Shown: positions 7,621-16,455 of the stretch, piece by piece
Numbering within the stretch: position 1 is the stretch's first letter
Layout of the letters: every line of letters starts with the position of its first letter
NCBI RefSeq assembly: GCF_003788585.1
Contig: NZ_AYKG01000030.1
Coordinates: forward strand, 1 to 36,203
Direction: 5' to 3'
Origin: Salinisphaera japonica YTM-1
GTDB lineage: Bacteria; Pseudomonadota; Gammaproteobacteria; Nevskiales; Salinisphaeraceae
Length of the DNA stretch: 36,203 bases
The notes under the pieces: model-generated
Told to the model about the DNA's origin: nothing
Databases searched by the model: none
The model's input: only the letters and a program-made list of their open reading frames with translations
Translations under genes and position numbers: made by a program

Positions 7621-10600
7621 GTGGATCAGCAGGCCGAATTCTTTGATATCACCGTTGACGGTCAAGCCGTGACCGTACGTTCCGGACAACCGTTGCCCGA
7701 GGCATTGGATGCGGCCGGCGTCTATATGCCGCATTTGTGTTATCACCCGAGTCTGGGCCCGATCCAGACCTGTGATACCTGTTTCGTGCACGTAGACGGC
7801 AATCTCGTGCGTGGGTGCGGGGTGATCGTCAAGCCCGGCATGGAGATCGGGCTGGACAACGAAACCGCCCGTGATGCCCGCATGGAAGGCATCAACCGGG
7901 TCACCGCCAACCACGAGCTGTACTGCTCGCTGTGTGACAACAACAACGGCAACTGTGACGTGCACAACACCGTGCGCGATATGGAAGTGCCGGGCCAGGC
8001 CTACGAGTTCCGTGGCAAGCCCTACGAAAAAGACTACTCCAACCCTTTTTATATCTACGACCCAGACCAGTGCATCCTGTGTGGGCGCTGTGTCGAGGCC
8101 TGTCAGAACCTGCAGGTCAACGAAACACTGTCCATCGACTGGTCGCGCGAGCGTCCCCGCGTCATCTGGGACGAGGACGTACCGATCGAGGACTCCTCGT
8201 GTGTGTCCTGTGGCCACTGTGTCACCGTCTGCCCGTGTAATGCCCTGATCGAGAAGAGCGCGATCGGCAACGTCGGGCCGATGACCGCGCTCTCGCCGCA
8301 GAACCCCGACGGCTATCGCGAGCTCGGCCGCTCGGCCATCGATCTGGTCAAGACCGCCGAGCACACCACCGGGTACGGTGCGATCTTCGCGGTTTCCGAA
8401 GTCGACTCGGCCATGCGCAAGACCGACGTCAAGCGCACCAAGACGGTCTGTACCTATTGCGGTGTGGGCTGCTCGTTCGAAATGTGGTCGCGCGGGCGCG
8501 ACATCCTGAAGATCGAGCCGCAGCCCGAAGCACCCGCCAATCAGATCTCGACCTGTATCAAGGGCAAGTTCGGCTGGGGCCACGTCAACAGCGAACACCG
8601 CTTGACCAAGCCGTTGATTCGCGAAAACGGCGCGTTTCGAGAAGCCGAATGGGACGAGGCCTACGCCTTGATCGCCAAGCGCTTTACCGAAATCCGCAAC
8701 GAACACGGCCCGGACGCGCTGGCTTATATCGCCTCCTCGAAGTGCACCAACGAGGAGGGCTATCTGATGCAGAAGTTCGCCCGCGCGGTCATGGGCACGA
8801 ACAACATCGACAACTGCTCGCGCTATTGCCAGGCCCCGGCCACCCAGGGCCTGTGGCGCACCGTGGGGTACGGCGCCGACACCGGCTCGATCGCCGATCT
8901 GGAAGCCGCCGAGCTTCTGATCGTGGTCGGTGCGAATACCGCCGAGACCCATCCGGTCATCGCCACGCGCTTCAAACGGGCCGCCAAGCTGCACGGCCAG
9001 AAGCATATCGTGGCCGATATCCGTAACAACGAGCTGGCCCGACGTGCCGACCTGCATATCAAGCCGAGCCCGGCGACCGATATGATCTGGATGAACGCCG
9101 TGGCCAAGTATCTGATCGACAACAACCTGCACGACGAAGCGTTCGTGCGCGACTATGTCGACGGCTACGATGAGTTCGTCAAGTCGCTGGAAGACTTCAC
9201 CTTCGAATTCGCCATCGAACGGGCCGGCATCAGCCGTGAGGAGCTGCACAAGGTCGCCGACATGGTGGCCAATGCCAAGACCATCTGCGGCGTCTGGGCC
9301 ATGGGCATCACCCAGCACACCATGGGCTCGGATACGGCCACGGCGTTCTGCAACCTGTTGGTGGTCACCGGCAACATGGGGCGTTTCGGCACCGGCGGCT
9401 ATCCCATGCGCGGGCACAACAACGTCCAGGGTGCATCGGATTTCGGCAACATGCCCGATCGATTCCCCGGCTACGAGTTCGTCTCCGACGACGCGGTGCG
9501 CAGCCGCTACGAAGCAGGCTGGGGCGTGGCCCTGTCAGCCAACAAGGGCCGCAACAACCACCAGATGGTTCACGACATGCACGAGGGCGAGCTGAAATCG
9601 CTCTACGTCATGGGCGAGGATATGGCCATCGTGGACTCTGACGCTCTGGGCGTGCAGTCGGCTTTCGAGAAGCTCGACTTCTTCGTCGTGCAGGACATGT
9701 TCTTCACCCGTACCTGCGAGTTCGCCGATGTGGTGCTGCCCGGTAGCCCGTCGGTGGAAAAAGAAGGCACGTTCACCAATACCGAGCGTCGTATCCAGCG
9801 GCTGTATGAAGTCTTCCCGCCGATAGGGGATTCCAAACCCGACTGGCAGATCGTCACCGAGCTGGCCAAGCATCTGGGCCACGACTGGGGCTATACGCAT
9901 CCCTCCGAGATCATGGACGAGGCGGCCGGCCTGGCCCCGATGTTCAAGGGCGTCAGCTATGACCAGCTCGAAGGCTTTGACTCGCAGCAGTGGCCGGTTT
10001 TCGAGCGGGGCCACGGCACCAAGAACCTGTATCTGCAGGAAGACGGCGATCTGGAGTTCCACTTCGAAAACGGTCGCGCCAAGCTGCATCCGGTCGCCTG
10101 GACCGAGCCCAGCGATCAGGTCGACGAGGAATACGACCTGCATCTCAACAACGGCCGGATCCTGGAGCATTTCCATCAAGGCAACCTGACCGACGAAACC
10201 GACGGCATCATCTTCAAGATCCGTGGCAGCTACGTTGAAGTCTCGCCCGAGCTTGCCGAGGAGCGCGGTATCAAGACCGGCTCGCTCGTGCGCTTGAAGT
10301 CACGCCGTGGCGCCGTGAAGGTGGCCGTGGAAGTCACGGATCGGGTTCAGGGCAACCAGATGTATATGCCGCAGCACGGCAAGAAGAACATCGAATGCAT
10401 CAACGTGCTCACCAGCTTCAAGGCCGATAAGGACACCGATACCCCGGCCTACAAGGAGCTGGCGGTCAAGATGGAGGTTCTGGGCGAGCAGACCGATCCG
10501 CCGCTCAAGCCCAATAACCAGCGCAACAAGCCACGCCACCCCACCTCCGGCGTGCAGGTGAATCAGAAATGGGAGCGCGACGACTACAAGCGGCCGCCGA

Positions 10601-10629
10601 AGCTGAAACCGACCGGCAGCGGCTTGTAG
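7621..10629 (+). CDS. Formate dehydrogenase catalytic subunit (FdhF/YrhE type, with N-terminal iron-sulfur domains)
   Basis: This 1002-residue molybdo-enzyme should oxidise formate to CO2. In order: a [2Fe-2S] ferredoxin-like domain (C40, C51, C54, C66), a His-Cys3 segment (H98, C102, C105, C112), two [4Fe-4S] ferredoxin motifs (C151/154/157/161 and C194/197/200/204), the proximal cluster of the catalytic domain (C277, C280, C284, C312), the probable molybdenum ligand C403, and RGHNNVQGASDFG near 600 with the conserved catalytic arginine. The residue after C403 is glutamine, where classical formate dehydrogenases have histidine. GTG 7621 is preceded by AGGAG with a six-base gap. No NAD- or quinone-reducing partner is nearby. 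A DUF1641 gene follows, the same pairing as Bacillus yrhE-yrhD. Confidence 0.93.
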   Translation: MDQQAEFFDITVDGQAVTVRSGQPLPEALDAAGVYMPHLCYHPSLGPIQTCDTCFVHVDGNLVRGCGVIVKPGMEIGLDNETARDARMEGINRVTANHELYCSLCDNNNGNCDVHNTVRDMEVPGQAYEFRGKPYEKDYSNPFYIYDPDQCILCGRCVEACQNLQVNETLSIDWSRERPRVIWDEDVPIEDSSCVSCGHCVTVCPCNALIEKSAIGNVGPMTALSPQNPDGYRELGRSAIDLVKTAEHTTGYGAIFAVSEVDSAMRKTDVKRTKTVCTYCGVGCSFEMWSRGRDILKIEPQPEAPANQISTCIKGKFGWGHVNSEHRLTKPLIRENGAFREAEWDEAYALIAKRFTEIRNEHGPDALAYIASSKCTNEEGYLMQKFARAVMGTNNIDNCSRYCQAPATQGLWRTVGYGADTGSIADLEAAELLIVVGANTAETHPVIATRFKRAAKLHGQKHIVADIRNNELARRADLHIKPSPATDMIWMNAVAKYLIDNNLHDEAFVRDYVDGYDEFVKSLEDFTFEFAIERAGISREELHKVADMVANAKTICGVWAMGITQHTMGSDTATAFCNLLVVTGNMGRFGTGGYPMRGHNNVQGASDFGNMPDRFPGYEFVSDDAVRSRYEAGWGVALSANKGRNNHQMVHDMHEGELKSLYVMGEDMAIVDSDALGVQSAFEKLDFFVVQDMFFTRTCEFADVVLPGSPSVEKEGTFTNTERRIQRLYEVFPPIGDSKPDWQIVTELAKHLGHDWGYTHPSEIMDEAAGLAPMFKGVSYDQLEGFDSQQWPVFERGHGTKNLYLQEDGDLEFHFENGRAKLHPVAWTEPSDQVDEEYDLHLNNGRILEHFHQGNLTDETDGIIFKIRGSYVEVSPELAEERGIKTGSLVRLKSRRGAVKVAVEVTDRVQGNQMYMPQHGKKNIECINVLTSFKADKDTDTPAYKELAVKMEVLGEQTDPPLKPNNQRNKPRHPTSGVQVNQKWERDDYKRPPKLKPTGSGL

Positions 10630-10643
10630 GCCTTCATTCAAGA

Positions 10644-10666
10644 CGGGCCGTCACACGGGCGGCCCG
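10644..10666 (+). other. Hairpin between the dehydrogenase and DUF1641 genes
   Basis: CGGGCC (10644-10649) pairs with GGCCCG (10661-10666) across an 11-base loop in the 62-base gap. It may adjust the ratio of the two products or stabilise the upstream mRNA. No T-run follows. Confidence 0.35.
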
Positions 10667-10691
10667 GCGTCATCTCTTGCAGGAGTTTCCC

Positions 10692-11207
10692 ATGGCACAA
10701 CAGATTCATTATCGCCCCGAACAAGCCAAGCGCCCCCATCCCGAAACCCAGGACGAGATGGAAAAGTTTGAAGGGCGCATCGCCGAGATCAACGGTCTGC
10801 TCGACCAGCTCTACGAGTCCGGCCTCATGCGCTGGGTCAAGGATTTCGTGGGTGCAATGCCCGATGTATCCATGATCGCCCTGGAAAGCATGAATACCCC
10901 CCAGGGCCAGGCTGGCATGCGCAATCTGCTGGTGTTAGCCAAGCAGCTGGGCCGGATCGATCCCGATCAGCTCGAACGCACCTTCGATGCCGTCAACAAG
11001 GGCATGGACCGGGCCGGAGAAACCGCCGACGGCAAGCACGACTCCAGCTACAACCCGCCCGGCATCACCGGCGTGTTCAAGCTGCTGCGTGACGAAGACC
11101 TCTGGCACACGCTGGCGCCGGTCATCGAGGGCGTGAAAGCGTTCTCGGCCGAAAGCCAGCGCCAGGAGTCGGGTAAGAGCGATACGTCCCAGAACGAGGG
11201 CAGCTGA
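10692..11207 (+). CDS. DUF1641 protein (YrhD-like formate dehydrogenase partner)
   Basis: This is a 171-residue soluble protein with no cysteines. The C-terminal half, with PPGITGVFKLLRDEDLWHTL then a helix to residue 155, is the DUF1641 domain. The N-terminal region is helical and partly coiled (EMEKFEGRIAEINGLLDQLYE). AGGAG (10681-10685) lies six bases before ATG 10692. In Bacillus subtilis the DUF1641 gene yrhD directly follows yrhE, a homologue of the upstream gene, so a subunit or assembly role for the dehydrogenase is likely. The biochemical function is not known to me. The hydrophilic tail (after residue 155) is Ser/Gln/Gly rich and probably disordered. Confidence 0.88.
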   Translation: MAQQIHYRPEQAKRPHPETQDEMEKFEGRIAEINGLLDQLYESGLMRWVKDFVGAMPDVSMIALESMNTPQGQAGMRNLLVLAKQLGRIDPDQLERTFDAVNKGMDRAGETADGKHDSSYNPPGITGVFKLLRDEDLWHTLAPVIEGVKAFSAESQRQESGKSDTSQNEGS

Positions 11208-11618
11208 AAGAAAAGACAATCCGCGATTTCACAGATGACGCAGATTGGAACTTGGCGTGGCGTTGCAGATTACGGCTGAACAAACCCTTTGCGCTGCGAA
11301 AGGTCTAGGCAAATAAAGTCCGACCGGCCGCTAAGCCCGGTTGGGCGCAAAAAGTCTGAGAAACAAACTTATCCTCAAGCTCGATGTGGCGCGGGGCGAG
11401 TACTTGGCCGTGAAAACAGAGATACCGGCAAGCCCAAATCTGCGTCATCTGTGAAATCTGCGGATTGTTTTCGTTTTCGCCGCGAACGCGCTCAATATGT
11501 CAGCGTCTTTCGCGCCAAGCGTTTCCCGAGCGAGAGCGCTCACTTGGCCGTAATTCCCCAACCGCCTCCCGTCCACATCGGCGTCATCTGCGTTCATCGG
11601 CGGATTGTCTTGTTGTCT
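11208..11618. repeat. Intergenic repeat cluster with three copies of a GCGTCATCTG element
   Basis: This 411-base gap carries no credible gene. It holds three copies of a 35-40 base element. Copy 1 is on the minus strand (about 11209-11248), copy 2 on the plus strand (about 11436-11472) and copy 3, more diverged, on the plus strand (about 11575-11612). A 22-base core at 11225-11246 is the exact reverse complement of 11437-11458. Copies 2 and 3 are each preceded, 24-25 bases upstream, by the same ten bases ACTTGGCCGT (11402-11411, 11542-11551), so they form a longer direct repeat of about 140 bases. The copies share GCGTCATCTG and GCGGATTGT blocks. This looks like a dispersed REP-like or mobile intergenic repeat. 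Confidence 0.7.
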
Positions 11619-12566
11619 TCAGATCAGTCCCCCGGCCTTCAAAACGAAGACACCGGTCGAGATCGTAACGCTGGCCAGTAGCGTGGTCACGGCCACGATA
11701 TTGGCCGCCAGGCGGGCATCGCCGCCCATGGCTTCGACCATGATGAAGCTGGCCGCCGCCGTGGGGCAGGCGAAATAGACGAACATCAGGCCCAGTTCGC
11801 GCGGCTCGAATCCGATCATCCAGGCGCCGGCGGTGGCCAGCGTAGGCAAGGCAATCAGTTTTAAGGCACTGGCCGAAAACGCCACGCCACGCGCATCGTA
11901 TAGCGCGCGTACCGAGAGCGCGCCGCCGATACAGATCAAGGCCAGCGGCAGCGTGAGCTGGGCGAAATAATCGCCGGATGTCATCACCCAGGTGGGCATG
12001 GTCAGGCCGGACGCCGCCACGGCGCCGGCCACGATCGTGGCCAGAATCAATGGGTTTCGGATGATACCGCGACAAATCGAGCGCCAGTCGGCGGTCTGAT
12101 CCGGCTGATACCAGGTCAATACGATGACCGAGAACACGTTGTAGACGAGAATGACCTCGCCCACGAGGATGCTGCCCGCGGACAGGCCGAAATCGCCGTA
12201 GAGATTCTGTGCCAGGGCCAGGCCCATGATGCCGCAGTTGCCACGAAACGCGCCCTGGGTATAGACCCCGCGCTGGGCGTGCGGCACACGCCAGATCGCC
12301 CAGGCCCAGGCGGCGAAGAACGACACGATCGAGGCCAGCCCGAAATAGATCAAAAGCCGCGGACGAAAGGCCTCCGCCAGATCAGCGCTCACGATCGAAA
12401 CGAATATCAGCGCCGGCATGCTGGCCTTGAACACGATCGTGGAAGCCGCCGAAACAAACCGATCATCAATCCAGCCGGCCCGGCGCATCAGGATGCCCGC
12501 AAAGACCAGGGCAAAGACCGGTAGCGTGGTGTTGAGCGTGTGAACAAAAATAGAAATCAGCGACAT
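11619..12566 (-). CDS. AEC family transporter (auxin efflux carrier-like)
   Basis: The 315-residue protein has ten or so hydrophobic helices in the AEC pattern: TLPVFALVFAGILMRRAGWID at the N terminus, FKASMPALIFVSI, a middle GAFRGNCGIMGLALAQ helix that matches the broken helix of the family, IIRNPLILATIVAG at the start of the second half, LPLALICIGGAL, and a C-terminal CPTAAASFIMVEAMGGD block. AEC members carry small organic acids such as malate or malonate. I start it at ATG 12566; an upstream in-frame start at 12614 would add a polar 16-residue tail unlike the family. It is divergent from fdhD, with 133 bases between them. Whether it belongs to the formate module is uncertain. Confidence 0.85.
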   Translation of the reverse strand: MSLISIFVHTLNTTLPVFALVFAGILMRRAGWIDDRFVSAASTIVFKASMPALIFVSIVSADLAEAFRPRLLIYFGLASIVSFFAAWAWAIWRVPHAQRGVYTQGAFRGNCGIMGLALAQNLYGDFGLSAGSILVGEVILVYNVFSVIVLTWYQPDQTADWRSICRGIIRNPLILATIVAGAVAASGLTMPTWVMTSGDYFAQLTLPLALICIGGALSVRALYDARGVAFSASALKLIALPTLATAGAWMIGFEPRELGLMFVYFACPTAAASFIMVEAMGGDARLAANIVAVTTLLASVTISTGVFVLKAGGLI

Positions 12567-12699
12567 ATCACACGCACGGCTGGGACAGGACGGTTGCTTG
12601 GCCACTACAGGCAAACGGGGCGCAAGTATAACGAGTCACAGGCAACGATCGTGCCTCGAAAGACCACGGCTTGTGTCCCGATCGCGTTATTCTAAGGCT

Positions 12700-13545
12700 A
12701 TGCCGCATCCAAGCCGTTTTACCGATACCGTTGGGCCGCAGGCCCACGACGGGCGCCTCGACACGCCGATCACCGCGTTTGAAAACGGCGCCTGGCGCGC
12801 CGTGGACGACGCGTTGGCCGTCGAGCGCGCGCTGGAGATCCACGTCGCGGGGGCCGCGCCCTTGATCACCATGCGCACCCCGGGCGCTGATCGAGCGCTC
12901 GCGGCCGGGCTGTTACATAGCGAAGGCGTGATCCACGCCCCTGAAGAGATCGTTTATCTCGAACATAGCCCGGGTGAGGCAGACGTGATCCGTATGATGC
13001 TGAAACCCGAGGCCCGGGCGCGCCTGGATCGTATCGAGCGCAGCACGGTGGCCACCTCGGCCTGTGGTGTCTGTGGCAAGCCCAGTTTCTCGCCGCCGCG
13101 CCCGGAAGATCGCAGCATTGATCGCATCGCGGGGCTCGCGCCCGAGGTCTTGCTGGGCCTGCCGGATACGCTGCGGGGCGAGCAGGGCGTGTTCTCCTCG
13201 ACCGGCGGGATTCATGCGGCCGGCCTGTTCGACGGTCAGGGCCGGCTGATCGATCTGGCCGAAGACGTCGGCCGCCATAACGCCCTCGACAAGCTCATCG
13301 GCCGGGCGCTTCTGGCTGATCGCCTGCCGTTATCCGATCACATCTTGTTACTGTCCGGCCGGGCCAGCTACGAACTGCTGCAGAAATCGGTCATGGCCGG
13401 GCTGGCCGTGGTCTGTGCAATTTCGGCGCCCAGCAGCTATGCCGTGGCCCTGGCGCGCGAGTTCGACGTCACCCTCGTGGGTTTTCTACGCGGGCATCGC
13501 TTCAATATCTACAGCGGCGGGCATCGAATCGCCGGCGCGACCTAG
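12700..13545 (+). CDS. fdhD: Formate dehydrogenase accessory sulfurtransferase FdhD
   Basis: FdhD transfers sulfur from the cysteine desulfurase IscS to the molybdenum cofactor, which formate dehydrogenases need for activity. The 281-residue protein shows the functional ACGVCGK loop (C122, C125), an N-terminal EIHVAGAAPLITMRTPG segment, the LAEDVGRHNALDKLIG block near 190-210, LLLSGRASYELLQKS, and the C-terminal LVGFLRGHRFNIYSG. The start at ATG 12700 has AAGG close upstream; the frame is open to 12598, but that stretch overlaps the promoter zone. It lies 1.5 kb from the DUF1641 gene and faces the BCCT gene, with only 14 bases between their stops and no visible terminator. Confidence 0.95.
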   Translation: MPHPSRFTDTVGPQAHDGRLDTPITAFENGAWRAVDDALAVERALEIHVAGAAPLITMRTPGADRALAAGLLHSEGVIHAPEEIVYLEHSPGEADVIRMMLKPEARARLDRIERSTVATSACGVCGKPSFSPPRPEDRSIDRIAGLAPEVLLGLPDTLRGEQGVFSSTGGIHAAGLFDGQGRLIDLAEDVGRHNALDKLIGRALLADRLPLSDHILLLSGRASYELLQKSVMAGLAVVCAISAPSSYAVALAREFDVTLVGFLRGHRFNIYSGGHRIAGAT

Positions 13546-13559
13546 CCTGTGGCGCGCCC

Positions 13560-15194
13560 TCATTTCTTGTTCGAGCGGCGGCTTGGCAAGCGCCAATTGC
13601 CGGCCCGGGTCCACGGGTCATGGCGCGGGAAATCATCGATCTGGATCGTGGGCACGCTGTAGTCCGGCTGGTAGCGCAGGTCATAACGCGCGGCGCGCCA
13701 GAACGACACCATCAACAAGAACGCGATTGGCAGCATCGGCACGCCGCCGACCACGCTGGCTGTCTGTAGCGTATCCAGGCCGCCCACGACCATGAGTGCG
13801 GCCGGCAGGATCGAAAGTGCCAGTGCCCAGAACAACCGGTTGGCCCGCATCGGCTCGCCGTCGATCTCAGTTTCTACCGCGGCAGCCAGAATGTAAGAGG
13901 TCGAGTCGAAGCTAGTCGCGGTAAACAACAGGGCCAGCAGCGTAAAGACCCCGACGGCCAGCCATTCCAGGGGCAGGGTATGCAGCACGGCGAACATTGC
14001 GGCTGTTGGTCCGGCATCGTTGATCAGGGCCACAAAATCCATGTCGCCCATCAGCTGGTGATAAAGCCCGAGATTACCCAGCGTGATGAAGAACGCGGCA
14101 CAGCCGGCCGAGCCGAAGCCCACGCCGCCCACGATCATCTGCCGGATGGTGCGCCCGCGTGAGATGCGCGCCACGAAAAACCCCATCGTGGGCGAAAAAA
14201 CCAGCCACCAGGCCCAATAGAAGATCGTCCAGTCCTGTGGGAAATCATTGCCGTTTGCGCCCGGCATGTCACCCAGGGCTTGGGTATAAGTGGCCATTGA
14301 GATCAGATTGGACACCGCGCGCCCGACGGCTTCCAGCCCGGTGGAAAGCATGAATAGCGTCGGGCCCGCGACGAGCACGAAGGCCAGCAGGAATACCGCC
14401 AGATAGAAGTTCATGTCCGACAGCACCTTGATTCCTTTCTTCAGCCCCGAATAGGCCGACCAGGCAAAGATCACGGTACATACGCCAAGCACCAACAGCT
14501 TCGGGCCAAGCCCCAGCGGGACGCCGAACATATCGTTCAGGCCCTGATTGATCAGCGGCGCGGCCAGGCCAAGCGTGGTGCCCGTACCGGCCAGCAGGCC
14601 GAAGATAAACAGAATATCCAGGCCGCGTCCGATCCAGTTGCCGGCGGCGCGTGCCCCGATCACCGGCATCAACGCCTGACTGACCTTGATGATCGGCCGA
14701 TTGCGCACGTGCAGGAAGTAAGCCATCGGCAACGACGGGATCAAGTAAATACACCAGGTCGTGATGCCCCAGTGAAAGATGCCGTAGGTGGCTGCCCAGT
14801 CCGCGGCGGCCTCGGACATGGGCTTGATTCCGAACGGGGGCTGCTGGATGTAATACATCCATTCGATCGCGGACCAATAAAGAATTGATGCCCCGATCCC
14901 GCCACAGAAAAGCATGGCGCCCCAGGACAGGGTGCTGAATTCAAAATCCTCATCCGGCGCGCCGAGCTTGATCTGGCCGACATCAGTAAGTGCGACAAAG
15001 CCCATGAACAACATGGCCGCCACGCCGAGTGCCAGATAGAAAACGCCCAGATGAGTGACCACGAAATCCTTGGCCGCAGCGACTGCCACGCCACCGGCTT
15101 CGGGGTAGAGGATCAGCGGCAATGAGACCGCCAGCAGCAAGACGAAGGCGCCGATGAAAGTCGGCCACTCGATACGAGAACGGGAATCGCTCAT
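13560..15194 (-). CDS. BCCT family betaine/choline/carnitine transporter
   Basis: A 544-residue secondary carrier with 12 membrane helices. The signature DWTIFYWAWWLVFSP, with its tryptophan-rich helix, and the following GFFVARISRGRTIRQ are diagnostic of BCCT carriers. The GAMLFCGGIGASILYWSAIEWMYY segment is the glycine-rich helix 3 (AGxG-like zone; here GGIGAS). These carriers take up quaternary amines such as glycine betaine with sodium or protons. The short C-terminal tail lacks the long osmosensing extension of BetP or BetT. ATG 15194 is used; a TTG one codon earlier is possible. The gene is divergent from the TAXI operon, with 178 bases between starts. Confidence 0.92.
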   Translation of the reverse strand: MSDSRSRIEWPTFIGAFVLLLAVSLPLILYPEAGGVAVAAAKDFVVTHLGVFYLALGVAAMLFMGFVALTDVGQIKLGAPDEDFEFSTLSWGAMLFCGGIGASILYWSAIEWMYYIQQPPFGIKPMSEAAADWAATYGIFHWGITTWCIYLIPSLPMAYFLHVRNRPIIKVSQALMPVIGARAAGNWIGRGLDILFIFGLLAGTGTTLGLAAPLINQGLNDMFGVPLGLGPKLLVLGVCTVIFAWSAYSGLKKGIKVLSDMNFYLAVFLLAFVLVAGPTLFMLSTGLEAVGRAVSNLISMATYTQALGDMPGANGNDFPQDWTIFYWAWWLVFSPTMGFFVARISRGRTIRQMIVGGVGFGSAGCAAFFITLGNLGLYHQLMGDMDFVALINDAGPTAAMFAVLHTLPLEWLAVGVFTLLALLFTATSFDSTSYILAAAVETEIDGEPMRANRLFWALALSILPAALMVVGGLDTLQTASVVGGVPMLPIAFLLMVSFWRAARYDLRYQPDYSVPTIQIDDFPRHDPWTRAGNWRLPSRRSNKK

Positions 15195-15372
15195 CAAGAC
15201 AGGGTTGTCGGATCAACCCGTCAGTATAGCCACACCGGCAGCGCGAACGATTTGTATGCCACAGCCAACCACCGTGCTCGACCTAATGCCAATTGCCGGC
15301 GCCGAAACGCTTTGGTATCACTGCCGCATCAATCGTCCGGGCTTACGCTCGGCGTCAATCAAAAGGAAGATA

Positions 15373-16452
15373 ATGATCAAACGTGTTCTGGGATCTGTCG
15401 TTGTGCTGGCCTGTGGATTAGGGCTTGCCGGCTGCGGCGGTCAAAGCGACGACGCCGATCAGGCAAGCGGCGACACGACAGGCCCGGCGCCGATCAATCT
15501 CATTTTCGGCACCGGCGGCACCTCGGGCACATATTACCCGCTGGGTGGCGCGCTCAAACCCGTTTTCGAAGAAAGCCCGTTGATTGATAACGTCCAGGTC
15601 GTGGCCACCGGCGCCTCGGTACAGAACATCAACAACATCATGGACGGCACCAATCAGATCGCGGTCGTCATGAGTGATGTGGCCTATGACGCGGTCCATG
15701 GCAATAATCAGTTTGCCGGCCGCCCGGCACGTATCGACGCGCTGGCGGGCATGTTCCCCAATGTGGTGCAGATCGTGGCCATGGACGGCTCGAATATCGA
15801 TTCCGTGGCCGATATGGCCGGCAAGCGGGTCGGCGTGGGCAAGGTCGGCTCGGGCGTGGAGGCCAGCGCGAAGAAACTGCTCGGCGCAGCCGGGCTGTCC
15901 TACGACGACCTGGCGCAGGTCTCGCATACCGGCTATGCCGATTCGGTAACCGCCATGGGTAACGGCAATCTGGATGTTGCCTTCTTCACCTCGGCCGTGC
16001 CGAATTCAGCCATCACGGGGTTGTTCCAGAACAACGATGCGCATTTCGTGAACGTGGCCGATGCCACCGAAGACAAGCTGCTGGCCGATTATCCCTACTA
16101 CGAGCACTACGATATTCCGGCCCACGCGCCTGAGCGCTATGATCTGGATACGGCCGTGCATACCGTGGCCATCCGCAACCTGTTGATCGTGCCGGCCTCG
16201 ATGAACGAAGACGTGGCCCACGATCTGGCCAAGCGGTTTGCCGGTTATATCGAAAGTGACGCGGTATCGATCGGCGCGCTGAAAACAGTCAGTCCGGACC
16301 AGCTTGACCAGAATCTCGTGTTGCCGGTTCATCCGGGCGCGCGTCGGTTCTACGACGAGGGCAAATCGGATCAGAGCGCTGGCCAAACGGGTGGCCAGGC
16401 CAATGGCCAGAACGACGACCAGAACGGCGAGGACACGAGCCAGGCGCAGTAA
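15373..16452 (+). CDS. TAXI family TRAP transporter solute-binding lipoprotein
   Basis: This is a 359-residue periplasmic receptor. The signal peptide ends in the lipobox LAGC (C21), so it is probably a lipoprotein. INLIFGTGGTSGTYYPLGGAL at about 43-63 is the signature of the TAXI family, followed by GKRVGVGKVGSGVE and the hydrophobic-loop segment NLDVAFFTSAVPN. TAXI receptors bind glutamate or other carboxylates and deliver them to a fused permease, two genes downstream. AGGAAG precedes ATG 15373; the open frame upstream is not a signal peptide. The last 28 residues (QSAGQTGGQANGQNDDQNGE and on) are a Gln/Gly/Asp-rich low-complexity tail not needed for the fold. Confidence 0.93.
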   Translation: MIKRVLGSVVVLACGLGLAGCGGQSDDADQASGDTTGPAPINLIFGTGGTSGTYYPLGGALKPVFEESPLIDNVQVVATGASVQNINNIMDGTNQIAVVMSDVAYDAVHGNNQFAGRPARIDALAGMFPNVVQIVAMDGSNIDSVADMAGKRVGVGKVGSGVEASAKKLLGAAGLSYDDLAQVSHTGYADSVTAMGNGNLDVAFFTSAVPNSAITGLFQNNDAHFVNVADATEDKLLADYPYYEHYDIPAHAPERYDLDTAVHTVAIRNLLIVPASMNEDVAHDLAKRFAGYIESDAVSIGALKTVSPDQLDQNLVLPVHPGARRFYDEGKSDQSAGQTGGQANGQNDDQNGEDTSQAQ

Positions 16453-16455
16453 CGC

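Noticed and set aside
7615-9417. A 600-residue open frame on the minus strand opposite the formate dehydrogenase.
   Set aside because: It mirrors third-position GC bias and overlaps a gene with clear cysteine motifs; no start context or domain supports it.
11289-11681. A 130-residue frame in the repeat-bearing gap.
   Set aside because: It runs across the repeats and into the AEC gene antisense. Basic, disordered composition and no ribosome site.
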